Part shown: positions 1-7,876 of the stretch, piece by piece
Numbering within the stretch: position 1 is the first letter of the stretch
Layout: every line of letters begins with the position of its first letter
Assembly (NCBI GenBank): GCA_029856125.1
Contig: JAHQWJ010000141.1
Span: 1 to 64,000 of the forward strand
Source of the DNA: Promethearchaeia archaeon
GTDB taxonomy: Archaea > Asgardarchaeota > Lokiarchaeia > Sigyniarchaeales > SOKP01
DNA: 64,000 nt
Reading direction: 5' to 3'
Notes under the pieces: model-generated
What the model was told of the DNA's origin: nothing
The model's input: only the letters and a program-made list of their open reading frames with translations
The model's database searches: none
Position numbers and translations under genes: made by a program

Positions 1-1065
1 CTGGTTTTCAATTGTAATCTCGAGTGGAGAAGTTTTATCCAGAAGAGGAGGTCTTAAATTTCTTATTGATGCTGTCAATGTAGCAGGAGGAGAAACCAAG
101 TTGGGTGTTATCGATTGAGTTTCATACTGAAAAATCAAATCGTTATTTAACTCGCATGTAAGCACCATGGGACCGATATTTGAATTGTCAACTTGAAAAT
201 GAGGTTTAATTTTGAATCGTAAATGAGTTTCCTCACCTAAGTCTAAAAGCAACGGGACTCTTGGTTTATTGTTTGTCGCTAAATTATCAGACAAATTTAT
301 TAAAATTTTAGTGATATTAAACTGGTTCAATTCAAACTGATAGAAAGAGTTATTTATGATTTCCACTAAATGTTTTGTATTAAATGTTAAATCTAAATTA
401 AGAATTTCATTTGTGGTATAAGTTTCTTTGTCTAATTTAAATGAGGTCGTAATGCTAAGCTTAATATGGGTTATTAATAATACCAATTTTAAGAGTTTTA
501 ATTCTGCTTCTCTAAATTTGTAATTTCCAATATTATCTTTGATTTTTTTGATGTATTTAGTTTCGTTATCTCTCAAAGCTAGAGTAATTTCCGAAACAAG
601 CTTAATCAACTGATGTTCCTTAAAAAATTCTTTATCAACCTTTTTACTAATTCTCTTTAAAAACTCCAATCCTTCGTTTGGAGTTCCTTTGACATAGGAA
701 CACATGTAAGAAAGCACGGAAAATATAACAAAATTCGAGTTTCTATCCCCTTCACTCTTGAGTTTAGGAATGAGATTTAATGCCTCCTTATAAATCGAGT
801 TTGCATCTCTATAGTTATTTGCCCATAAACAAGCTTCTCCAGATTGTCTAAATAACTCTACGCTGGTGTCAAAACGCCCAATTTCAGTAAAAATTTTTGC
901 ACTGTTCATGAAACAAACTTTAGCTTTTTCGTAATCATTTAATTTAAGCAACAAATTCCCGGCTAAATGGTAAGTTTTACCAGCTTTTTTAAATTGTTTC
1001 GCTCTATACAGTTGCTCAGCTTTTAGTATCTGTTTTTCAACAACTAGTTTTTGGTCCTTTCCCAT
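1..1065 (-). CDS. TPR-like repeat protein, partial (C-terminus beyond window)
   Basis: This frame stays open from an ATG at 1063-1065 to the window edge, giving 355 codons without a stop, so the C-terminus is missing. Residues ~10-150 form helix pairs of tetratricopeptide type, with motifs such as AEQLYRAKQFKKAGKTYHLA and repeated NDYEKAKVCF-like helices spaced about 40 residues apart. The rest, from about residue 170, is richer in beta-type sequence and has no motif I recognise. No signal peptide or membrane segment is visible, so a soluble scaffold or adaptor is the likely role. An alpha-SNAP-like assignment is possible but unproven. It is divergent in composition from nothing nearby and is followed on the same strand by nothing visible in the window. 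Confidence 0.7.
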   Translation of the reverse strand, partial: MGKDQKLVVEKQILKAEQLYRAKQFKKAGKTYHLAGNLLLKLNDYEKAKVCFMNSAKIFTEIGRFDTSVELFRQSGEACLWANNYRDANSIYKEALNLIPKLKSEGDRNSNFVIFSVLSYMCSYVKGTPNEGLEFLKRISKKVDKEFFKEHQLIKLVSEITLALRDNETKYIKKIKDNIGNYKFREAELKLLKLVLLITHIKLSITTSFKLDKETYTTNEILNLDLTFNTKHLVEIINNSFYQFELNQFNITKILINLSDNLATNNKPRVPLLLDLGEETHLRFKIKPHFQVDNSNIGPMVLTCELNNDLIFQYETQSITPNLVSPPATLTASIRNLRPPLLDKTSPLEITIENQ

Positions 1066-1169
1066 TCTAAAATCACTATTATATTAAATTAAACGTGAAA
1101 TTAATAATTGAGGGATTGTTTTGACTTTTTGGCACTTAGAAGTCTTATTAAATTAAAAAAAAAAAAAGA

Positions 1170-1775
1170 TTAATAAGCCATTAAGAGAAGAATAAATGCC
1201 ACCATGATGATTGTTCCACTAACACCAGACACCCATGAAAAGATTACAAACCCAATGATGAGTAAAACCCACCATGAATAAGGTATTTTGATATCGATTT
1301 TATCAAATAGCGTTAGAAGTAAAATGATACCAAAAATAATCCCCACTATTGCCAAGGCGATATTTCCCCCTAGGATAAACATTATTGCTTCATATATTAA
1401 ATAACAAGCACCAATCAATGCTACTATTTTTGAGGCGGCGTACGATTTCTTCTGACTTAAAATCTCTATTATTGCTGCAGTTATTACTAAAATCCCCGCT
1501 AAATAAGAAGGCCCTACTAGATACTCAAAGAGTAGAAGAACGATTCCTATGATAAGTAGAACCCACCATATATAAGGTATCTTAAGCTTTTTAAAATCAA
1601 TTATTTCTAGAGAATCAAATACAAGAAATGCAATGATTAAACCTAAAATCCCAAATAAAATGGCCATCCAGTTCGTCGTGTAAAAATAGAAAATGCTATC
1701 TCTGATTAAGATTAGCGTACCTATAAGAGCAACAACTTTAGAGGCTGAAATTCCAACTTTAGAGCTTTCACCCAT
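1170..1775 (-). CDS. small membrane protein with internal duplication
   Basis: A 201-residue, strongly hydrophobic protein with about eight predicted transmembrane stretches. It is clearly a duplication. Residues ~8-105 and ~112-195 each contain an ASKVVALIG/ASKIVALIG start, a central IPYxWWVLLIIG motif and a hydrophobic end. No catalytic or ligand-binding residues stand out, and I do not recognise the family. It starts at an ATG at 1773-1775. The gap to the mvhD stop upstream (about 230 bp) holds the candidate SECIS hairpin of that operon and AT-rich sequence that could carry this gene's promoter. Function is unknown. Confidence 0.75.
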   Translation of the reverse strand: MGESSKVGISASKVVALIGTLILIRDSIFYFYTTNWMAILFGILGLIIAFLVFDSLEIIDFKKLKIPYIWWVLLIIGIVLLLFEYLVGPSYLAGILVITAAIIEILSQKKSYAASKIVALIGACYLIYEAIMFILGGNIALAIVGIIFGIILLLTLFDKIDIKIPYSWWVLLIIGFVIFSWVSGVSGTIIMVAFILLLMAY

Positions 1776-1945
1776 AATTTTTCACAAAAATTTGTTAAAT
1801 TAATTTATTAATTAATCCTAATTCTATACAGAACTAGAATATAACGAGTACTAGAAATCCTCATATATATAATTTTATGTTAATTTATATTAGAAGTTTA
1901 ATAGAGTTAAACTTCAAAAAATTAAAAAATGGGGGTAAAACTTTT

Positions 1946-1980
1946 ATCACCGATACCATTGCAGAATGGTCCGTCTTCTC
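1946..1980 (-). promoter_or_regulatory. candidate SECIS-like hairpin in 3' UTR of the hdrA-mvhD operon
   Basis: On the minus strand, 25 to 60 nt after the mvhD stop, the RNA can form a stem of ACCAUU with AAUGGU capped by CUGC (1955-1970). Three more pairs follow (CGG at 1971-1973 with UCG at 1951-1953, one bulged A). Below this, purine-rich GAGAAGA (1974-1980) faces GUGAU (1946-1950), which could form tandem sheared G-A pairs as in SECIS cores. A U-rich stretch follows. Archaeal SECIS elements usually lie in the 3' UTR, so position fits. Structure was read by eye and not folded. A second weak possibility is the pairing of two UCGCGA copies at about 1979-2003. Confidence 0.4.
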
Positions 1981-2004
1981 GCGACTATTATTTTTTCGCG
2001 AAAA

Positions 2005-2490
2005 TCATTCCTTCGGTTTAATATTTTTCTTTTTTTCTTCAGAATCTTTTTTTTCAGCTTCTTTAATCAGTGATGCTTTAATGGGGTTGGTTCCTAGATT
2101 CTCAATAATTTCAGATATTCGGGTGACTTCTTCTTGAAATCTTTGGCCTTCAGCTGCACTACAGTAAAACATTTGGATTCTCTCTGGTGCTACTCCTGCT
2201 GTTTTTAAAATTTCCTTTGTGTATTCTACATTCTTTGCCGCTACTAAATTCCCAGTTTCGTAGTCGCATTCTCCTTCGTATCATCCAGCAACTATTACAC
2301 CATCTGCTCCCTTTCCGATAGCTCTCATCATTAAGCTAGGTGTAACTCTCCCCGTGCAGTTTATCCTTATTGGTCTAATTGTTGCGGGATATTGAGCTCG
2401 AATCGTACCGGCCATGTCTCCAGCGCCATAGCCTCATTTCCAACACATAAAGGCTAAAATTTTTACTTGGTCTTTTACCTTCGCTGTCAT
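2005..2490 (-). CDS. mvhD: MvhD/VhuD-like hydrogenase delta subunit, selenoprotein with two UGA-encoded Sec
   Basis: A 161-residue protein read from the ATG at 2488-2490 to a TGA stop at 2005-2007 with two in-frame UGA codons, at 2434-2436 (residue 19) and 2281-2283 (residue 70). Both fall where MvhD-family proteins carry cysteines of their [2Fe-2S] site: the first in a CWK-Sec motif (CxxC position), the second in VAG-Sec-YEGEC, the counterpart of GCHPGDC. Other family marks are INCTGRVTPSLMMRAIGKGA and ECDYETGN. MvhD passes electrons from a hydrogenase or other donor to HdrA. It starts 13 nt after the hdrA stop, behind a GAGGTG ribosome-binding site, so the two are co-transcribed. No catalytic hydrogenase subunit is in the window, so the donor is unknown. 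The C-terminal ~25 residues are a charged Lys/Glu tail. Confidence 0.9.
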
Positions 2491-2503
2491 ATTTTACACC
2501 TCT

Positions 2504-4480
2504 CTATATGTTTTCCAATATAGCATCAATTTGTTTTTCATATTGGGGCTCACGATAGTATCTTAAAGTTATTGCTTCTGAGGGACAATTAGCTAAACAA
2601 GCACCGCATCCTCTACATAGGATTTCATTGACTTCAGCACCATCAGGTTCTACTTTAATAGCATCGTAAGGGCAGTTAAGTTGACATAACCCACATTTCG
2701 CACACTTTTCATTATCAACAGTTGCACGAATTAAGAGAATTCGATATTTATCCTTCATCATTAACCTTGCTAAAGAAGACGCAGCTGCTCTTCCTGACGC
2801 TATTGAATCCGAAATCGCTTTAGGTCCTTGAGATACACCAGCTAGCACTATTCCTGGAATCTTTGTGTCGATAGGGTTTAATCGCGAATGAAATTCCTTG
2901 AAAAACCCATCATGACTTTTTTCAAGTTTTAAGATGCTAGCAATTTTTTCAATCCCCTTAGCTGGCACCATAGCACTAGATAAAACAACTAAATCGAACT
3001 CGAATTCTTTTAACTTAGTAGTTCCAACCGTGTTTTGTAATGCAACCTTAAGATTGTGTGTTTCGGGATCTTCTTGAAGCCGGGATACATTTGTTCTAAT
3101 GTATTTTATTCCTTCTTTTCGAGATGCTGTGAAATATTCCTCGTAATCTTTCCCTGCTGCTCTTATATCCATGTAGGCTACAGTGACATCTATGTGGGGA
3201 CCGTGTTGTTTTATGAGTTTTGTATTCTTAACGGATATCATACAACACACACCTGCACTGCAGTACGTCTTCCGAGTTAAATCTCTTGAACCAACGCATT
3301 GAATGAACAAGACACTTTTCGGTTCTTTTCCATCAGAAGGACGCTTTAAATGTCCAATCGTAGGCCCGTTAGGTGCTAATATCCTTTCAAGTTTTAATTG
3401 AGTGATTACATTTGGATAGACATTGTATCCTAAATAACCCGTTTCAGGTTCGTATTCGTCCCATCCCGTTGCTACAACTATCGAGCCAACCTTGACTTCC
3501 AGAAGTTCATCTTCTTGATCGAAATCAATTGCATCTACTTCACACGCTTTTATACACAAGCCACACTTAATGCATTGCGTCATATCGATTTGTGCCAACA
3601 TTGGAACTGCTTGTGCGAAGGAGGCATAAATTGCTCTCCGAGGGTCTAATCCTTCGTTAAATTCGTTATATCCATAAGCAGGACAGACTTCCCAACAAGC
3701 ACCACAACCGTTACATTCGTTATTTACGTATCTTGCTTTTTTCCGGATTTTAACCTCAAAATTACCTACAAATCCAGTTACTTCTTCTACTTCACTGTAT
3801 GTATGTAAGTTTAATCCCGGGGTTCTAGCTGTTTGGAGCATTACTGGTCCGAGAATTCAAATACTACAATCGTCCGTAGGAAAAGTTCTGTCAAGCATCG
3901 CCATTTTACCGCCAATCGTTGGTTTCTTTTCAACTAAGTGCACTTCAAATCCTTCTTCAGCTAAATCGATTCCTGCCGATAATCCAGCAACTCCACCACC
4001 AATTATAAGAGCTTTCTTTGTTATGTCCACTTCCTTAATAAGGATTTTCTCTAAGGTGGCAGCTCGAGCGACTCCAGCGCGAATGGCATCTTCAGCTGTA
4101 CTCTTTGCTCCGGGTCTATCGTTTCTATGGACAAAACTCGAGTGCTCTCGAATATTAACGAATTCTAAGTACGATGGATCCAAATTCATCTCTTCCAACA
4201 CGCTTTTAAAAACCGGTTCGTGGGTTTTTGGGGTACAAGATGCCATAAGTAATCGATTAGCGTTGTGTTCTATCATCTTTTCTTTTATAAACTCAGCACC
4301 GGACTGAGTTCATAGAGCGATATAGTCTATTGCTTCGACGACGTTCGGTAACTTTTTTGAATATTCTGCTAACGCTTTTGTATCTATTATTTCAGCGATA
4401 TTCAGTCCTCACTGACATATTGTTACTAAGATTCTGACATCATCACTTTCAGTCATTACTTTGTCTTTAGTTTCTACCAT
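2504..4480 (-). CDS. hdrA: HdrA-like heterodisulfide reductase subunit A, selenoprotein with three UGA-encoded Sec
   Basis: Read from the ATG at 4478-4480 (AGGAG upstream) to the TAG at 2504-2506, this is one 658-residue HdrA interrupted by three UGA codons: 4409-4411 (residue 24, ICQ-Sec-GLNIAE), 4310-4312 (residue 57, YIAL-Sec-TQSG) and 3857-3859 (residue 208, TDDCSI-Sec-ILGPV). All three match conserved Cys positions of HdrA; the third is the one known as Sec in Methanococcales. FAD binding is shown by GGGVAGLSAG at ~161-170. [4Fe-4S] clusters are indicated by Cys 256/259/262/266 and 303/306/309/313, plus two more ferredoxin motifs near residues 590-640. HdrA is the flavin bifurcation hub between MvhD, ferredoxin and HdrBC. 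HdrBC are not present here. The frame is intact on either side of each UGA, so this is not a frameshifted pseudogene. Confidence 0.93.
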
Positions 4481-4604
4481 TGCATATTTCTCCTAGTGTT
4501 ATTTTATTAGTTCCTCCAATAATTTTTACGCTAATTATTATTCATGAAATATTTTATTCTAATTTAAAATAACGATTAAAAAAATTAACTTTAAATCAGT
4601 ATTC

Positions 4605-4613
4605 TTTTATATA
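4605..4613 (-). promoter_or_regulatory. candidate TATA box for hdrA-mvhD
   Basis: On the minus strand the sequence TATATAAAA lies behind a purine-rich stretch that could be a BRE. It is 125 nt before the hdrA ATG, implying a 5' UTR of roughly 95-100 nt if used. Identified by eye in AT-rich DNA, so weakly supported. Confidence 0.3.
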
Positions 4614-4632
4614 TCTTTTAAATTAAATCAAA

Positions 4633-4640
4633 TTTAAATA
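4633..4640 (+). promoter_or_regulatory. candidate TATA box for the 4666 gene
   Basis: TTTAAATA lies 26 nt before the ATG at 4666, the spacing expected for an archaeal promoter producing a leaderless transcript. No ribosome-binding site precedes the ATG, which agrees with leaderless initiation. Confidence 0.3.
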
Positions 4641-4665
4641 GATTTTCCACGGTTATTACTTTAAG

Positions 4666-5079
4666 ATGCTATTTACTTTTTTACAAATGGGAACACCTTC
4701 AATAGGGGACTTAATACCGTTTATTATAATGGGCGCGTTCGCTGCAGGAGATATATTGCTATTAAAGTTAGCATTAGTGGTAACTAAAGCTCAGAAAAGG
4801 ACTCGGATGAAATGGGTTGCGGGAAGTTTTGCTATTCAATTTGGAATAATTTTTATTATTAGTTCTCCCTTGTTTTTGCTAGGTTTTATGGGTAAATTTC
4901 AAGGAGAACCTGATGTAATAATACCTATCGTCATCTTATCATTATTTATAGATCTCAACGTGATAAATGTCTTACATCAAGTTGGTCTAAAGCGTTCATT
5001 TGGCATTCTTTTGATTACATTCGTTCCGATAATAATCGTAATGATTATTTTAGGGAACACCCTTGCAAGAATGCCATAG
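4666..5079 (+). CDS. small four-helix membrane protein, unknown
   Basis: A 137-residue protein with four hydrophobic segments (about residues 13-38, 50-75, 82-104 and 110-132) joined by short basic loops (KAQKRTRMK, GLKRS). There is no conserved catalytic motif and I do not recognise the family. It is divergently oriented from hdrA and converges with pyrF, whose stop lies 15 nt away. A TATA-like sequence lies at the distance expected for leaderless transcription. An integral membrane location is the only role that can be supported. Confidence 0.65.
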   Translation: MLFTFLQMGTPSIGDLIPFIIMGAFAAGDILLLKLALVVTKAQKRTRMKWVAGSFAIQFGIIFIISSPLFLLGFMGKFQGEPDVIIPIVILSLFIDLNVINVLHQVGLKRSFGILLITFVPIIIVMIILGNTLARMP

Positions 5080-5093
5080 AACCAATAAGTTAC

Positions 5094-6014
5094 TCATAAA
5101 TTAATTTCTCTGTTAATTTGCTGATTCATAGCAATAATTTCTTCTCGTGCAGCCTCACCAAATTTATCAGAGGGGTATTTTTCATTTTTAAAATAAGCAT
5201 ATGTTATTCCTCTTGACGAGTTAACTATCCCCCCTAAACCGTTTTCATTAAATCCACTTTTTATATCTCTCGCTGCAGCACCTTGAGCTCCAAAACCAGG
5301 CAATAATATGTACGAATTTTTCACAATACTCCTTATCGACTCTAACTCTTGCGGGAAGGTTGCGCCTACTACTACGCCTAAATTATGAAACTTTGAAAAT
5401 TGGTTTAAATTCTCACCCCAATCTGCTACGAGCCGAGCCATTTTTATATAATTTCTTTCTAACGTCATTTTTTCTACATTGATTTCAATAGCAGAATCTA
5501 AAACATTTGGAATTCTGGCACTAAAAAGATTCTGAAAATCGTTGCTACTGGGATTCGATGTTTTTACTAATACGAATACACCTTTTTCTTTATGTTCTAA
5601 AAAGGGTCTAACTCCGTCAATTCCAAGGTACGCATTTAACGTGCATGCGTCTGCATTAAACACCTTAAATGTGGAATGTGCATAAGCTTCTGAAGTCGCC
5701 CCGATATCATTTCTTTTTGAGTCTAATATAACAAGCAGATCTTTTTTATGGGCATATTTTATGGTTTCTTTTAAGGCAGATAATGCATCATATTTCTCAT
5801 AAAATGCAATTTGGGGCTTTACAACGGGGATCAAATCTGCTGTATTATCTATTAAAATTTTATTAAATTCAAGAATGATCTTGTTCGGGTATTCAAATTC
5901 TTTAATAAGGAATTGTGGAATTTCTCCTTCTTTATCCAACCTAGGATCTAAACCCATGCATACAACACTATGTTTGTCAATGATAGATTGGATCAGATCT
6001 TCGATAAAAGTCAT
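5094..6014 (-). CDS. pyrF: orotidine 5'-phosphate decarboxylase
   Basis: A 306-residue OMP decarboxylase, which converts OMP to UMP in the last step of de novo pyrimidine synthesis. The length and motifs fit the longer type-2 PyrF subfamily found mainly in bacteria, rather than the ~220-residue form usual in archaea. Seen motifs are GMDPRLD-type GLDPRLDKEG near residue 21, the catalytic DSKRNDIG at ~97-104, LLPGFGAQG at ~235 and NSSRGITYAY at ~268. It starts at the ATG at 6012-6014. It is followed downstream by a convergent membrane protein gene and preceded by tbp on the same strand, 63 bp away. The bacterial-type form suggests an old lateral transfer, not tested here. Confidence 0.92.
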   Translation of the reverse strand: MTFIEDLIQSIIDKHSVVCMGLDPRLDKEGEIPQFLIKEFEYPNKIILEFNKILIDNTADLIPVVKPQIAFYEKYDALSALKETIKYAHKKDLLVILDSKRNDIGATSEAYAHSTFKVFNADACTLNAYLGIDGVRPFLEHKEKGVFVLVKTSNPSSNDFQNLFSARIPNVLDSAIEINVEKMTLERNYIKMARLVADWGENLNQFSKFHNLGVVVGATFPQELESIRSIVKNSYILLPGFGAQGAAARDIKSGFNENGLGGIVNSSRGITYAYFKNEKYPSDKFGEAAREEIIAMNQQINREINL

Positions 6015-6077
6015 AATTCTTCATCAATCCTCGTTATTACATTACTATTTCAAATACTCTCAAAGTTCTATCGTGTT

Positions 6078-6698
6078 TTAAATAAATGATATATCTTGAT
6101 ACTCTATAGTTTCCTCATTTTTTTTAGCAATACCTAGTTCCCGTACTTTACGATTTAAATTTATAAAAGCTTCTTTCACGAATTTCTTATTTTTTGCTCC
6201 TGTACAAACAACTTTTCCAGTGGAAAATATCAAAAAAACCGTTTTAGGGTCTTTCATTCGGTAAATTAACCCTGGAAAGACTTCTGGCTCGTACATGGCA
6301 TTTTCCATTATAATTGCAGCCATATTTAAATCAATAAATGTGTGTAAATCTCCACTTGCGACAATATTTTGAACCGTGATTTCTGGATTAGATACCTTAA
6401 TTCCTGCATTTTTAATAGATTTAATAATTTTTGTTACTCCAGGGCTTGCCTCCTCTGCTCTTCTAAGTCCTGTAATAACCATTTTTCCCGTAGAGAATAT
6501 AAGAAATGTTGCTTTTGGGTCCTTAATTCTCATGACAAGACCCGGAAACCTTTCGGGATTATACTCGGCATCTTCAAATTTGCGGGCGATTTTGGTAAGG
6601 TCAATCTTTTCAGTAATCTCCAGTACAACTGTGGCAACAACATTTTCGATTTTATAGTCTAATTTAAAATTAGATTCATCTCTTTTTTCTACCGACAT
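6078..6698 (-). CDS. tbp: TATA-box binding protein
   Basis: A 206-residue TBP with the two imperfect direct repeats of the saddle fold. Repeat one (about residues 18-100) contains FPGLVMRIKDPKATFLIFSTGK, and repeat two (about 108-190) contains FPGLIYRMKDPKTVFLIFSTGK, with the buried DNA-contact phenylalanines in place. There is no long N-terminal extension, but a short acidic C-terminal tail (KKNEETIEYQ) is present, as in many archaeal TBPs. It binds promoter TATA boxes and recruits TFB and RNA polymerase. It establishes the archaeal identity of the contig. Confidence 0.95.
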   Translation of the reverse strand: MSVEKRDESNFKLDYKIENVVATVVLEITEKIDLTKIARKFEDAEYNPERFPGLVMRIKDPKATFLIFSTGKMVITGLRRAEEASPGVTKIIKSIKNAGIKVSNPEITVQNIVASGDLHTFIDLNMAAIIMENAMYEPEVFPGLIYRMKDPKTVFLIFSTGKVVCTGAKNKKFVKEAFINLNRKVRELGIAKKNEETIEYQDISFI

Positions 6699-6795
6699 AA
6701 TTCTTTACCTAAAAGAAATAATTGTTCATTAAACATAATTCTTTATATAAAAAAAATTTATTTATTTAAATAACATTCGATCGAGTTAAATCTTT

Positions 6796-7764
6796 CTAAT
6801 TTGTTTCCTCAATATCCTCTGTCGCTATTCTTTCACGGATTTCTTTCTTAATTTTTTTTATTGTAACTCCTTTAAGTTTAATGAATTGATGAATTAATAT
6901 ACCAGTGGAGATAAGAATTCCAATTAAGTAAAACACCTGAATAGTCCAAAAAAATGGCTCGATAGATGTAAAGAATACAAGATTGAATGTGTAAGACAAA
7001 CATGCGATTGTCGTAATGCAAATCATAGAGATAAGTAAAGCTATTCTTTCATAAAACTTAGGTTCGCCTTTTTCAAAAACAATTATTTTTAACCAAAAGA
7101 TTATGCAAACAAATGCTAAAGGTGTAAAGATAAGTGCCCCGATGGCAATTGGGATAAGTAAATACACTGCAAATTGATCTCTCCAGATATCTAGGACGTC
7201 TCCTAATGTCATCTGATCTTGAATTTGAGCTTTCGCGTACTTTCCTCTCCAGTTAAAGTATCCTTTCTTCATTTTTCGTCCTATTTCTTTTGTTCCTCTC
7301 TTCACACGTTTAATTATTCCCATGTCTACAGCCTCCTGAAATTCTTCTCTAATTAAGGGAATGATATATAATGTTAGCATTAAAGAGATAATACCGTAAA
7401 GAAATACAAGAAGATCAAGCCAATATTGTATACCTGTTGGAGGTATTGCGGGAGGTAAGCTTGAAATTATGCTATAAATAGCATATCCAATGAAAATTCC
7501 TGGAACTATCACTTGAATAATTATAAGAATCTGAACATGTTTTTTCGTAAATTTTTCAGTAAAACGACTAAGAATCCACAAAATACCATTAGAAACAGTT
7601 AGTATCAAACCAAAACCAGAAAGAAGCTTCATTGTCCAAAAGAAAAGTAAGAACGTAATATTCAACGCAACAAATCCAAAAACAAACTCAAGAATCATGA
7701 AAATTACAGTTGCAACTAAACCAATTATATAAAATATATCAAATTTTTTGAGATTTAGATTCAT
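6796..7764 (-). CDS. multi-pass membrane protein, unknown
   Basis: A 322-residue protein with about seven hydrophobic helices: four in residues 10-150, a basic cytoplasmic loop near 155-180 (KRVKRGTKEIGRKMKKGYFN) and three in 195-305. The C-terminus is charged. No catalytic motif is recognised. It stands alone between tbp and hisS on the same strand, with AT-rich gaps of about 100 bp on each side. The large basic loop between two helix bundles is its clearest feature. Transport or sensory roles are both possible, but nothing in the sequence decides between them. Confidence 0.65.
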   Translation of the reverse strand: MNLNLKKFDIFYIIGLVATVIFMILEFVFGFVALNITFLLFFWTMKLLSGFGLILTVSNGILWILSRFTEKFTKKHVQILIIIQVIVPGIFIGYAIYSIISSLPPAIPPTGIQYWLDLLVFLYGIISLMLTLYIIPLIREEFQEAVDMGIIKRVKRGTKEIGRKMKKGYFNWRGKYAKAQIQDQMTLGDVLDIWRDQFAVYLLIPIAIGALIFTPLAFVCIIFWLKIIVFEKGEPKFYERIALLISMICITTIACLSYTFNLVFFTSIEPFFWTIQVFYLIGILISTGILIHQFIKLKGVTIKKIKKEIRERIATEDIEETN

Positions 7765-7876
7765 AAGTAAAAAATATTCCTTAAAATCTTAATAATTTTT
7801 GTGTTTTCAGACTAAAAGTCATATTTTTCAAAAATAGGAATTATGTTTTATAATAAATGATATGATAAATTTAGGT

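Noticed and set aside
1877..2137. plus-strand open frame over the mvhD end
   Set aside because: It is a low-complexity shadow of mvhD and its 3' UTR, with no family signature.
2504..4480. hdrA as a frameshifted or decayed pseudogene
   Set aside because: All three interruptions are single UGA codons at conserved Cys columns with the frame kept and no other damage; the downstream mvhD shows the same pattern.
2005..4480. UGA reassigned to Trp in this genome
   Set aside because: UGG encodes Trp in the same genes (e.g. CWK in mvhD) and UGA ends mvhD and the DMT gene at 24719, so UGA is a normal stop elsewhere; Cys, not Trp, is expected at the recoded sites.
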